A stretch of DNA of 64,000 bases from assembly GCF_019598945.1 (NCBI RefSeq), contig NZ_CP080598.1, positions 5,022,001 through 5,086,000 of the forward strand. Reading direction: 5' to 3'. The notes under the pieces were generated by a model. It was not told the origin of the DNA. It worked only from the letters and a program-made list of their open reading frames with translations, and ran no database searches. Made by a program: the position numbers and the translations under genes. Shown one piece after another: positions 16,643 through 24,828 of the stretch (the stretch's first letter is position 1; every line of letters starts with the position of its first letter). Source of the stretch: Sphaerospermopsis torques-reginae ITEP-024 (GTDB lineage Bacteria > Cyanobacteriota > Cyanobacteriia > Cyanobacteriales > Nostocaceae).

Positions 16643-18382
16643 ATGTTTTTTAATTTTTTTCAAAATCCTCAATCAGTAAATTCTAATTTTCAAGTAATAC
16701 CTACTTGGTATGTAGCTTATGGAAAATTAGATGTTGTAGACGCTTTAAAAGCAGATGTCACCTGGCAAGATGAACAATTTGCTGTTATTTCCGCATCCGA
16801 AAATTTTGCCATGAGTCTTAACGAAAGATTTGTATTAGTTGGTGATATATGGTTAAGTAATCGTTTAGAACTCCTACAAAGAATAAATATTGATTCTCCC
16901 CAAAAAATCAGTAATCAACAAATAATTTTACAACTTTGGCAAAAGTATAATTTTCAATGTTTAACCCTATTATTAGGGATGTTCAACTTAGTAGTTTGGG
17001 ATCGAGAAAAGCAAGAATTATATTTAGTCAGAGATGCTATAGGTAGCCGAACTTTATATTATACAACTAAAGGTTTGACTCGCTGGATTGCTCCCAAATT
17101 AACCACCCTTGCACCTCATAGAAACAATGACTTAGATTTAATCGCACTGCGAGATTATTTATGTTGTGCATTTGTTCCAGGAGAAAGAACACTTTGGCAA
17201 AATGTGAAAGAAATTCGTCCTGGTACACTTATAGAAATGCCTTCAAATCAAGTTTATCATTATTGGCAACTGCAAGAAAAAATAATAGATGTTAATCAAC
17301 CTTTAGAATGGTATAGCGAGAAATTAAGTGATTTACTAGAACAAGTTATCAAAGAATATTTACCAGAAAATCAACCTTTGGGAGTATTTCTTTCTGGTGG
17401 TTTAGACTCTAGCAGTATTACCGCATTAGCAGCAAAATTACATAATGCACCAGTTCATACTTATTCCATTCATTTTGGTAATGAAACACCCAATGAATTA
17501 GAATTTTCTAGCTTAGTTGCAGAACATTGTCAAACACAACATCACATTTTAGAAATTACCTTTCGGGAAATGTGGGAACGTTTACCAGAAACAATGTTAT
17601 ATTTAGATGATCCTATCGGTGATCCTTTAACAGTACCAAATTTATTAATAGGTAAACTAGCGAGAGAAAATGTAGAGATTACATTAAATGGAGAAGGAGG
17701 AGATCCTTGTTTTGGAGGTCCAAAAAATCAACCAATGTTGATTAATAGTTTATATGGTACAATTAATAATCAAGATGCTTTAACAGCTTATTTAATATCT
17801 TTCCAAAAATGTGCTTTAGACTTACCACAACTATTAAAACCGGAAATTTGGCAAAGTGTAAAAAATGAATCTTCTGTATTTTACCATGATTTAAATGCCG
17901 ATGCTAATTATTTAAATAGATTAATGAAATTGAATATTAAATTTAAAGGAGCAGATCATATTCTAACCAAGGTAAATAACTTAACCCAAGCAGCAGGTTT
18001 ACAAGGTTTATCACCATTATTTGATCAGCGAGTAGTTGACTTGAGTATGCAAATTCCCCCAGAATATAAACTTTCAGGAGTCGAAGAAAAAGCAGTTTTG
18101 AAAAAAGCAGTCAGTGATATTTTACCAGATACAATTATTCAGCGTCCTAAAAGTGGAATGATGGTTCCTGTACAATTAGGATTTAGGAAATATTGGCAAA
18201 AACAAGCGCGGAAATTGTTGTTAAATAGAAATAGTGAAATTTGCGCTTATATTAATCAGGATATTTTACGGAATTGGTTAGAGTTTAAAGGTGATATTTG
18301 GGGGCGTTATGGTGTTAAACTATGGTTATTGGTTAGTTTGGAAATTTGGTTGCAGGTAAATAAATCAGTATTAAAGAAATAG
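16643..18382 (+). CDS. Asparagine-synthetase-like protein lacking the glutaminase cysteine (AsnB-like 1)
   Basis: The 579-residue protein has an N-terminal Ntn-type domain (residues 1-170) and a C-terminal ATP-pyrophosphatase domain with VFLSGGLDSSS (SGGLDS at 251-256) and NGEGGDPCFGG (350-358). True AsnB enzymes start Met-Cys and use Cys2 to release ammonia from glutamine; here the N-terminus is MFFNFFQNP, so the glutaminase is dead. Such proteins (beta-lactam synthetases, lasso peptide cyclases, other amidoligases) adenylate a carboxylate and couple it to an amine. Substrate unknown. The next gene starts four bases after its stop. A paralogue lies at 22297-24018. Confidence 0.88.
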   Translation: MFFNFFQNPQSVNSNFQVIPTWYVAYGKLDVVDALKADVTWQDEQFAVISASENFAMSLNERFVLVGDIWLSNRLELLQRINIDSPQKISNQQIILQLWQKYNFQCLTLLLGMFNLVVWDREKQELYLVRDAIGSRTLYYTTKGLTRWIAPKLTTLAPHRNNDLDLIALRDYLCCAFVPGERTLWQNVKEIRPGTLIEMPSNQVYHYWQLQEKIIDVNQPLEWYSEKLSDLLEQVIKEYLPENQPLGVFLSGGLDSSSITALAAKLHNAPVHTYSIHFGNETPNELEFSSLVAEHCQTQHHILEITFREMWERLPETMLYLDDPIGDPLTVPNLLIGKLARENVEITLNGEGGDPCFGGPKNQPMLINSLYGTINNQDALTAYLISFQKCALDLPQLLKPEIWQSVKNESSVFYHDLNADANYLNRLMKLNIKFKGADHILTKVNNLTQAAGLQGLSPLFDQRVVDLSMQIPPEYKLSGVEEKAVLKKAVSDILPDTIIQRPKSGMMVPVQLGFRKYWQKQARKLLLNRNSEICAYINQDILRNWLEFKGDIWGRYGVKLWLLVSLEIWLQVNKSVLKK

Positions 18383-18386
18383 TCAA

Positions 18387-18653
18387 ATGCTAAAAGAACT
18401 TCATTTAAGGTCTGTAGGACCATCTTCTCAATTTGATGTTGAATTTGCTGATAGACTGAATATCTTTACTGGTGATAATGGACTAGGTAAAAGCTTTTTA
18501 CTAGATGTTGCTTGGTGGGTACTTACCGGAAATTGGGTAGAACAACCAGCTTATCCGCAAAGAAATACAGAACAACCCCCAGAAATTATCTCCCAAATTG
18601 AAACTAAATATGGTTTAAAAGATTATCAAAGTGGTTTTAATTTTTCTGTTTGA
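18387..18653 (+). pseudogene. Truncated AAA/SMC-type ATPase (N-terminal fragment)
   Basis: The 88-residue fragment opens MLKELHLRSVGPSSQFDVEF and has the Walker A motif FTGDNGLGKSFLLDVAWW, as in RecF/SMC-like ATPases of about 400 residues. Everything after Walker A, including signature and Walker B, is gone. The frame ends in sequence that continues into the HNH-type gene in another frame, so a deletion appears to have fused the two. ATPase-HNH nuclease pairs of this kind recall the Septu (PtuA-PtuB) arrangement; that link is by analogy. Confidence 0.75.
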
Positions 18654-19197
18654 TGAAAAAGCAAGACTATCAGGTAATAATTGGTTAGCAAAAAATACAG
18701 ATCCTAAAAAAAGACCTATAGATTATTGGTCAAAATTCAAAAGTGATTTAGCTGGTGGTTTTAATAATCTTTGTGGTTATAGTGTCATGTATGAACCTGT
18801 AGAAACTGTAGAGCATTTTTTATCTTGTGAAAATCATCGTCATTTAGCTTATGAATGGAGTAATTACCGTTTTGCTTCTGGTTGGATTAATAGTAGTAAA
18901 GGTACTCTTGATAACCAAGTTCTTGATCCATTTGAAGTTGAGGATGACTGGTTTGAAATTTTGTTACCTTCACTCCAGTTAGTTATTACTGATAAAGTAC
19001 CACCTGAGAAACTAGAAAAAGCAGAATTTACTTTAAAAAGATTACGTTTGCAAAATGGCTCACAAGTGATGCGCCAGCGTCAAGTATGGTATAATTTATA
19101 TTGTGCTGGTAGTATTGACTTAGAAGGGTTAGAAAAAATGGCTCCTCTAATTGCTAGAGCAGTTAAAAAACAACAAGCAAATTCTGACAGAGAATAA
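18631..19197 (+). CDS. HNH-endonuclease-like protein, N-terminus altered by deletion
   Basis: This 188-residue protein contains a degenerate HNH-type block: NLCGYSVMYEPVETVEHFLS, then LAYEWSNYRFASGWINSSKG and VLDPFEVEDDWFEILLPS, with the H, N and K positions visible (EHF, SNYR, SSKG). The C-terminal half is helical (EKAEFTLKRLRLQNG, QVWYNLYCAGSIDLEGL). The true N-terminus has been replaced: translation would have to start inside the fused ATPase remnant (MVLIFLFDEKARL). It could still be nearly full length and active. It probably once formed an ATPase-nuclease defence pair. Confidence 0.6.
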   Translation: MVLIFLFDEKARLSGNNWLAKNTDPKKRPIDYWSKFKSDLAGGFNNLCGYSVMYEPVETVEHFLSCENHRHLAYEWSNYRFASGWINSSKGTLDNQVLDPFEVEDDWFEILLPSLQLVITDKVPPEKLEKAEFTLKRLRLQNGSQVMRQRQVWYNLYCAGSIDLEGLEKMAPLIARAVKKQQANSDRE

Positions 19198-19249
19198 TTA
19201 ATTATATATTTGAGAAAATCAAGTAGAAATCACTCCCGGAGCAATAGAA

Positions 19250-19711
19250 ATGATACAAAACATACCAAAACATGATATTTTATATGAAACAGATTTTCTT
19301 GCTTGGTGCGAAAGAACAGTTACTCAACTCAAAGCAAAAGATGTAGAAAATCTTGATTTTGAACATTTAATAGAGGAAATTGAAAGTTTGGGAAAAAGCG
19401 AAAGACGGGAATTAAGAAATAGATTATTAGTTTTGATAGCACACATTCTCAAACGGATGTATGTTAACAGTTCTGAAAACTTCAATGGATGGGAAGTAAC
19501 TATTATAGAACAACGAAAACAAATTAAAGTTTTATTGAAAGAATCTCCCAGCTTAAAACCTTATCTAGCACAAATATTTACAGAAGTTTATGCTGATGCT
19601 TTAGATATTGTTTCCGTTGATTATAAACAAACAGATTTTCCTGATACATGGCCATTTGATTTTGGTACAGATTTACTTTTATCTGCAAAATATTGGGAGC
19701 ATAATCTGTAA
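19250..19711 (+). CDS. DUF29 family protein
   Basis: A 153-residue protein of the DUF29 family, very common in cyanobacteria. The family signature is complete: LYETDFLAWCERTVTQLKAK at the start, LIEEIESLGKSERRELRNRL in the middle and DTWPFDFGTDLLL near the end. No function is established. It is probably a separate gene from the broken ATPase-HNH pair, 52 bp downstream on the same strand, and has a decent ribosome binding site (GGAGCAATAG) ahead of ATG. Confidence 0.9.
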   Translation: MIQNIPKHDILYETDFLAWCERTVTQLKAKDVENLDFEHLIEEIESLGKSERRELRNRLLVLIAHILKRMYVNSSENFNGWEVTIIEQRKQIKVLLKESPSLKPYLAQIFTEVYADALDIVSVDYKQTDFPDTWPFDFGTDLLLSAKYWEHNL

Positions 19712-19727
19712 CTTGCATTGTAAATAT

Positions 19728-21041
19728 TTAACCAAAACTTTCCACCATATAAATATCATTCCCAGAATCACCAATTAATATCATACTACTATCATCATTT
19801 GTTAAATTAAAACTTCCAGAAATACCATTTCTGAGAACTTTAATTAAAATTTGTGGGTAAAAAGATTCTAATTCTACAAAATTACCTGCATCTAACCAAG
19901 CTAACTCTTCCGCAGTTAAAATTTGACGAATTTCTAACGGTAATTCTTTTGATTTATTAGCTAAAGAAGTTGCATTTTGGAAAAACATTCCCCGCTCATT
20001 TGCCAGAATTTGACGAGGTAATAAACCTACATCAATAATTGTGACATCATTATTTAAAAACCAAGTTTCACTATTACGAAGATGATGGACTAAACTAACA
20101 CCTTTAGGACTACAATCATGGAAAGCAAAAACTTGTAAATTTGGGTTTCTGCGTAACATTTCCATTGTAGTATCAAAAATACTTTGGGGATAACCATTAA
20201 CGCTGAGAATTGCACAGTTATTTTCAAAATGGAAATTATTAGCAATTAACAATTGTGCGATATTAGCACTATCACAAACTATCAAACGATCAAAACTGTA
20301 AGCTGTAACTTCAGGATTTATAGATATTGAATCAACTTCGGAAATGATTTGTTGTACAGAAGGTAATAGTTTATCAATTGTGCCATTAATTTCCTGCCAT
20401 TTTGTTAACCAACCTTCCACAGAGGATAGATAAACTCTCAAATTTTTAATACTTGTGGCGGGATCAATTTTTTGTTGACTGAGAAATAATGCTGAACCTC
20501 CTGAAATTATTACAGCAATCATAATTGGTAAAGATTTTATTACAAAACTAATCAAACTTCCTGCTAATAAAATCAAAATACCAACAATTTTTAAAGATTT
20601 TGCACTAGCTTTACGTTCTGTATATGAGTTGAATGGAGATTTAGTTTGTTGATATAAACCAATAATTGTGATTACCTGAAAAATTAAATTACAAACCAGG
20701 AAAGAATTAGGTAAAAATCCACTGGTAACTCCTCCAAAAACACCCGTTACGCAAATGTTCGATAATATATATGAACCGATATTTCCTCCGACTGAAGATG
20801 CTGTAAGTCGGATGCGATTTTTGCGATTTTCCAGAAAATATAACAGTTGTTTGGCTGTAAAGTATAAAGTATTGTTAGCAGAAATATCAGCCAATATTTT
20901 AGCAAACATGGGATCTGTAATTTTTAAAGTTCCCATTGTTGTAGGTTCAAAAACAAAAGGATGATTACATTGTTTGCATCTTCCATAATTTGCTGTTCTG
21001 TCTTTTAAGTTGTTGTCAGTTCCGCAGTTAATACATTTCAT
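19728..21041 (-). CDS. Zinc-ribbon membrane protein with a C-terminal alpha/beta domain, unknown function
   Basis: The 437-residue protein starts with a zinc ribbon (Cys3, Cys6, Cys22, Cys25), then a short conserved block (LKITDPMFAKILADISANNT), several hydrophobic helices (about residues 82-120 and 145-190) and a soluble C-terminal domain. That domain has alternating strands and helices: LIVCDSANIAQLL, NCAILSVNGYPQSIFDTTM and LQVFAFHDCSPKGVSLVHHL. The DCSPKG motif vaguely recalls a TOPRIM or nucleotide-binding loop, but I cannot name the family. It is convergent with DUF29. Confidence 0.7.
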   Translation of the reverse strand: MKCINCGTDNNLKDRTANYGRCKQCNHPFVFEPTTMGTLKITDPMFAKILADISANNTLYFTAKQLLYFLENRKNRIRLTASSVGGNIGSYILSNICVTGVFGGVTSGFLPNSFLVCNLIFQVITIIGLYQQTKSPFNSYTERKASAKSLKIVGILILLAGSLISFVIKSLPIMIAVIISGGSALFLSQQKIDPATSIKNLRVYLSSVEGWLTKWQEINGTIDKLLPSVQQIISEVDSISINPEVTAYSFDRLIVCDSANIAQLLIANNFHFENNCAILSVNGYPQSIFDTTMEMLRRNPNLQVFAFHDCSPKGVSLVHHLRNSETWFLNNDVTIIDVGLLPRQILANERGMFFQNATSLANKSKELPLEIRQILTAEELAWLDAGNFVELESFYPQILIKVLRNGISGSFNLTNDDSSMILIGDSGNDIYMVESFG

Positions 21042-21097
21042 AGGTTTTTTGGTAATGGGTAATTGGTAATGGGTAATTGGTAATATATTTAAGTAAA

Positions 21098-22330
21098 CTA
21101 AACTATTTGATTATTCAGTAAAACACTGTAATCTTCTCGTTTTCTAATTAACCGATGAGTACCATTTTCTATTAAAACTTCCGCAGGTTTAGGACGATGT
21201 AAAAAATGGGAAGACATCGCATAACCATAAGCACCCACATCTAAAATAGCGATCATATCACCAATTTTTAAAGCGGGAAGTTGACAATTTTTACCTAAAT
21301 AATCCCGTGAATAAGTGGTATTTCCACAAACATCCGTGATATAATTTGTGATATTCTTTTCATAAGTTTGATTTTTCCAACTTACAATTTCTCGAAAACC
21401 TCCATGTACCGCAGGAACAGAAAGATTAGCAACCGTAGAATCTACACCTAAAACTTGTTTATTACCTTGCCATTTCACAGATACAACCTGAGCTAACAAA
21501 GTTCCACAACCCGCAATAGCAGAGCGTCCTGGTTCAATAATCAAATTAATATTTTTCCCTAAATTGCCAATTTTTCTACTTAACTCATCTCCAAAAGTTT
21601 CCCAATCAAAAGCAACACCATCATGATGATAAGGAAAACCAAAACCTCCACCAAAATCTAAATATTGCCAATCTGGTAAATTTTCTGCTATGGATATTAC
21701 CTCATCAATAACATTAGTAAAAGCAGAAGTTGCATTAGTTCCCGTACCCCGATAAAAATGTAAACCCGAAATCTTTAAACCTGCATTACTCGCAATAGCA
21801 ACTGCCTCATCAAAATCTGCTATACTAACACCAATACGACTATCTTCAGAAATATTTAAACGTAAACCAATATTTAACTTTGCGTCTTTGCTCCTTTGCG
21901 TCTTTGCGCGAAACAAAAAAATCTCACACAACAAACGCAACTGAGAAATACTATCCAAATTTAAAGTATTCACACCCCAATTTAAAACTTGTTCCATTTC
22001 CTCCCGACTTAAATTACTACCACTATAGACAATTTCCGAAGGTGCAAAACCAGCATTTAAACCCAAATAAATATCACCTGGTGTATTAGCATGAAGTCCC
22101 CAACCAGCATTTTTAAATATCTTCAATAACGCAATATTTCCATTAGTGACACTGGCAAAATAAAACCGAGTTTGAGGATAATGGAAAGAGTTAGTAATAT
22201 GGGAAATAGTTTGATTTAAAATATCACCATCATAAACATATAAAGGAGAACCGTAAATATTTAATAATTCTTCAGCAAGTTCTTGAGAAAATGGAGTTAA
22301 TAATTTTGCAGTTTCTTGTAATGTTTCCAT
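21098..22330 (-). CDS. LysA/ornithine decarboxylase-fold protein lacking the expected PLP lysine
   Basis: The 410-residue protein matches fold-type III PLP decarboxylases: GSPLYVYDGDIL (27-38), YSGSNLSREEM, LNLDSISQL, DFGGGFGFPYH (225-235), IEPGRSA (265-271) and GAYGYAMSSHF (367-377). In LysA the PLP Schiff-base lysine sits in YAVKANSN; here the aligned segment is FASVTNGN, with Val61 where Lys is expected. CESGD of the active site is VCGNTTYSRD. ATG at 22330 is preferred, overlapping the AsnB-like gene by 34 bp, so translation is probably coupled. Residues 137-151 come from a CTTTGCGT repeat. It may be a non-decarboxylating or inactive homologue. Confidence 0.82.
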   Translation of the reverse strand: METLQETAKLLTPFSQELAEELLNIYGSPLYVYDGDILNQTISHITNSFHYPQTRFYFASVTNGNIALLKIFKNAGWGLHANTPGDIYLGLNAGFAPSEIVYSGSNLSREEMEQVLNWGVNTLNLDSISQLRLLCEIFLFRAKTQRSKDAKLNIGLRLNISEDSRIGVSIADFDEAVAIASNAGLKISGLHFYRGTGTNATSAFTNVIDEVISIAENLPDWQYLDFGGGFGFPYHHDGVAFDWETFGDELSRKIGNLGKNINLIIEPGRSAIAGCGTLLAQVVSVKWQGNKQVLGVDSTVANLSVPAVHGGFREIVSWKNQTYEKNITNYITDVCGNTTYSRDYLGKNCQLPALKIGDMIAILDVGAYGYAMSSHFLHRPKPAEVLIENGTHRLIRKREDYSVLLNNQIV

Positions 22331-24018
22331 AAACCACGAGGTAATAAAAACGGATGCTTCCAAGACTTTGATCCTAGTTTTACACCAAAAACGTGAAAAT
22401 ACCAAAGTTCCCACATAATTAGTAACCAAAGTATCTCACCTATGCGTCGTCCTTGAATATGTCCTCCCAGTTCTCCGGTAATAATTTTTGTTGCTATATC
22501 AGGGTAAAAAATATTTTCCGCTTCTAGTATACCCGGATTTAACCAATTACCAAGATCATGCCAAAAATTATTTACACACCAAGAAGTTAAGGGAACACCC
22601 ATCCCCCGCTTTTGTCTCCAGACTATTTCCGATGGTAGTAAATTTTCTACAGCGCGTTTCAAGATATACTTTTCACAAGCACCCTGTAAACAGAGTTCAC
22701 CAGATAGCTGAAAAGTCCATTCTGCTAAATTTAAATCACAAAAAGGCGATCGCACATTTAACCCATGCACAAAACTTAACGCAGTTGCACGGGGATGAAT
22801 ATTTTGCGCTCCCTTTAACATCAAACTTGCACGACGCAGACGATGTAACAACGAAGGACAAAAACGACTATCTAACCCATCTAACAGCCATTCCTGGGCA
22901 TTTAAACCCCGAATCTGAGCATAAATATCCGGTTGATACACCCTAGATTCATAACCCCAGAGACGGTGAAAAGTTCTTAAATATTGTTGAATAAAACCCT
23001 CATTTTTATGCGGATGTTCACTTTGATAAATACCCGCAGCAATTAAAGGTTTATTAGTCCAACCTGCAAATAATTGATCACCACCTTCACCATTAAAAAT
23101 GACCTTAGTTTCTTGAGAAGCGACTTTATTTAAAAGATATAAAGGAACAGTAACACCATCACCAAAAGGTAAATCTAAAGCTTTAACAGTAGGAATAATT
23201 GCATTTTTAATATTTTTCGGACTTGCATCAACCTTAACAATAGGAATATTTAAAAAATCTGCCACCTGTTCCGCATAAGGATATTCAGAAATACCAAACT
23301 CACCAAAATCTAAACTATAAGCACGAACTTTAACCCCTGCATTTACCAACAAAGCAGCAACAATGGAAGAATCTAAACCCCCAGATAAAAACACACCTAC
23401 AGGATCATCTTTTAAATCGTTAATTTGTCTTTCCACCGCATTTTTTAATAAACCTTGTAATTGAGAAACTGCGGTATTTTCATCTGTAATTTGTTCTGGA
23501 GATTCAACCCATTGATAAAATTTTCTCACTTCGTAATTTTCAATATTATCAATATTAAAAACTACCTCAGTTCCCGCACTCACAGAAAAAACACCCTCAA
23601 CAGGAGTCAAAGGAGTAGGAACATAAGAAAAACAGGAATAACCATATAAACCAGAAATATTAACCTCTGGTTTTTCCATTATTTCCAAAAGTAAATCTAA
23701 CCGAGAACCAAACCAAACAGTATTATTTTCAGAATTATTTTTACAACTCCAAAATAAAGGAAATCTCCCAAAAACATCCCTACCCAAAATCAACCTATCA
23801 TCTTCTATTTTCACCCAAACATCAGCATCATCAAAACCCGAAGCAGAAAGAGCAGCAATAGTATTTCCTTCTATCTCCCGTGCATCATCACACCCCACAT
23901 AAACAACCTCAAAAACAAACCCTTCTCCCTTCCCTCCTCTCTCTGCGTCTCTGCGTCTCTGCGTGATAAAATCTTCCTTCTTCTCACCCCAATAACCGAT
24001 AAAATGATAGGATAACAT
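22297..24018 (-). CDS. Asparagine-synthetase-like protein lacking the glutaminase cysteine (AsnB-like 2)
   Basis: A 573-residue paralogue of the protein at 16643-18382. The synthetase half has VGVFLSGGLDSSIV (SGGLDS at 212-217), NGEGGDQLFAGW and VHGLNVRSPFCDLNLAEW. The N-terminus is MLSYHFIGYW, without the catalytic Cys2, so ammonia release from glutamine is not possible. Residues 17-29 (FITQRRRDAERGG) are encoded by a CTCTGCGTCT repeat, an insertion in the coding frame. It starts two bases after the membrane protein gene and overlaps the LysA-like gene, which fixes the three as one operon. It probably makes an amide bond in an unknown metabolite or peptide. Confidence 0.87.
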   Translation of the reverse strand: MLSYHFIGYWGEKKEDFITQRRRDAERGGKGEGFVFEVVYVGCDDAREIEGNTIAALSASGFDDADVWVKIEDDRLILGRDVFGRFPLFWSCKNNSENNTVWFGSRLDLLLEIMEKPEVNISGLYGYSCFSYVPTPLTPVEGVFSVSAGTEVVFNIDNIENYEVRKFYQWVESPEQITDENTAVSQLQGLLKNAVERQINDLKDDPVGVFLSGGLDSSIVAALLVNAGVKVRAYSLDFGEFGISEYPYAEQVADFLNIPIVKVDASPKNIKNAIIPTVKALDLPFGDGVTVPLYLLNKVASQETKVIFNGEGGDQLFAGWTNKPLIAAGIYQSEHPHKNEGFIQQYLRTFHRLWGYESRVYQPDIYAQIRGLNAQEWLLDGLDSRFCPSLLHRLRRASLMLKGAQNIHPRATALSFVHGLNVRSPFCDLNLAEWTFQLSGELCLQGACEKYILKRAVENLLPSEIVWRQKRGMGVPLTSWCVNNFWHDLGNWLNPGILEAENIFYPDIATKIITGELGGHIQGRRIGEILWLLIMWELWYFHVFGVKLGSKSWKHPFLLPRGLWKHYKKLQNY

Positions 24019-24020
24019 AA

Positions 24021-24638
24021 CTATTGCACAACAAAAATTTCTTCACTAATTTTTCTCCCATCCAGCAACATTTCCACCTTCCAATTACCCACAGGTGCAG
24101 CAGAATTGATAGGATATTTACAGCGAGTATTCCAAATAGAAGTAGTTACATCTTTAGTTTCATAACTATTTTGCTTCACAATTTTTCCACTAGGATCTAT
24201 CCAATTACAACTAAGAGATAATTTTTTACCTATCGGTGCATCTTTCAAAGTCACACGATAAAAAACATCACCATTAGCTTGACGAGAAACAGTATTTATT
24301 TGTTGTTCATTAGCTAAAGTAATTTTATCTTGCTGTGCAGAAACATTAGCTAATAAAGAAGCATTTTTTTGATTTAAAAATACCACACCACCAATAGTTA
24401 TAATAAGCGCCCCAACCACCCCAAAAGCTATCAACTTATTACGACGTTGTTGCACCTCCAAAGCTTGACGACGACGCAACTGAATCAAAGCTTCATCTAA
24501 CAACTCTGGAGGTAAATTTAACTCTTGTAAAATTTGCTGAACTTGTTGTTGGTCAAATTCAGCTTCTTGACGTAATTGTAAACCTTGAACTTCAGCAATA
24601 ATTTGGTTTAATTGTTCTTGAGTTAATCGCTGTTCCAT
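24021..24638 (-). CDS. Single-helix membrane protein, first gene of the AsnB-like/LysA-like operon
   Basis: The 205-residue protein has a glutamine-rich helical N-terminus (residues 1-65: EQRLTQEQLNQIIAEVQGLQ and so on), one transmembrane helix (about residues 68-87, LIAFGVVGALIITIGGVVFL), a short coiled region and an outer beta-rich domain with two cysteines (LSLSCNWIDPSGKIV, NTRCKYPI). I know no function. It starts 190 bp downstream of the last cpcG gene on the same strand and is followed after two bases by AsnB-like 2, so it leads this operon. It could anchor or sense for the enzymes behind it. Confidence 0.75.
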   Translation of the reverse strand: MEQRLTQEQLNQIIAEVQGLQLRQEAEFDQQQVQQILQELNLPPELLDEALIQLRRRQALEVQQRRNKLIAFGVVGALIITIGGVVFLNQKNASLLANVSAQQDKITLANEQQINTVSRQANGDVFYRVTLKDAPIGKKLSLSCNWIDPSGKIVKQNSYETKDVTTSIWNTRCKYPINSAAPVGNWKVEMLLDGRKISEEIFVVQ

Positions 24639-24828
24639 AATAATTAAAAATTAAAAAACTTCTATTTTTCTCCTCCCAATCACCAATGACCCATAACCAA
24701 GGGTCCAGTTTTCACCTAACACCATAACTAGCTAACATAGAAACCGCCAACTCGTTATCATATCAAAGTAAAAACCAGACCCAGTAGAAAGTTTAGGTAA
24801 TCAATAGGTAATTAGAGAATTACCGATT

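Noticed and set aside
16643-24018. Lasso peptide cluster suggested by AsnB-like cyclase homology
   Set aside because: No B-type protease, no RRE/PqqD-like protein and no precursor peptide with a core motif are visible nearby; the AsnB-like proteins alone are not enough.
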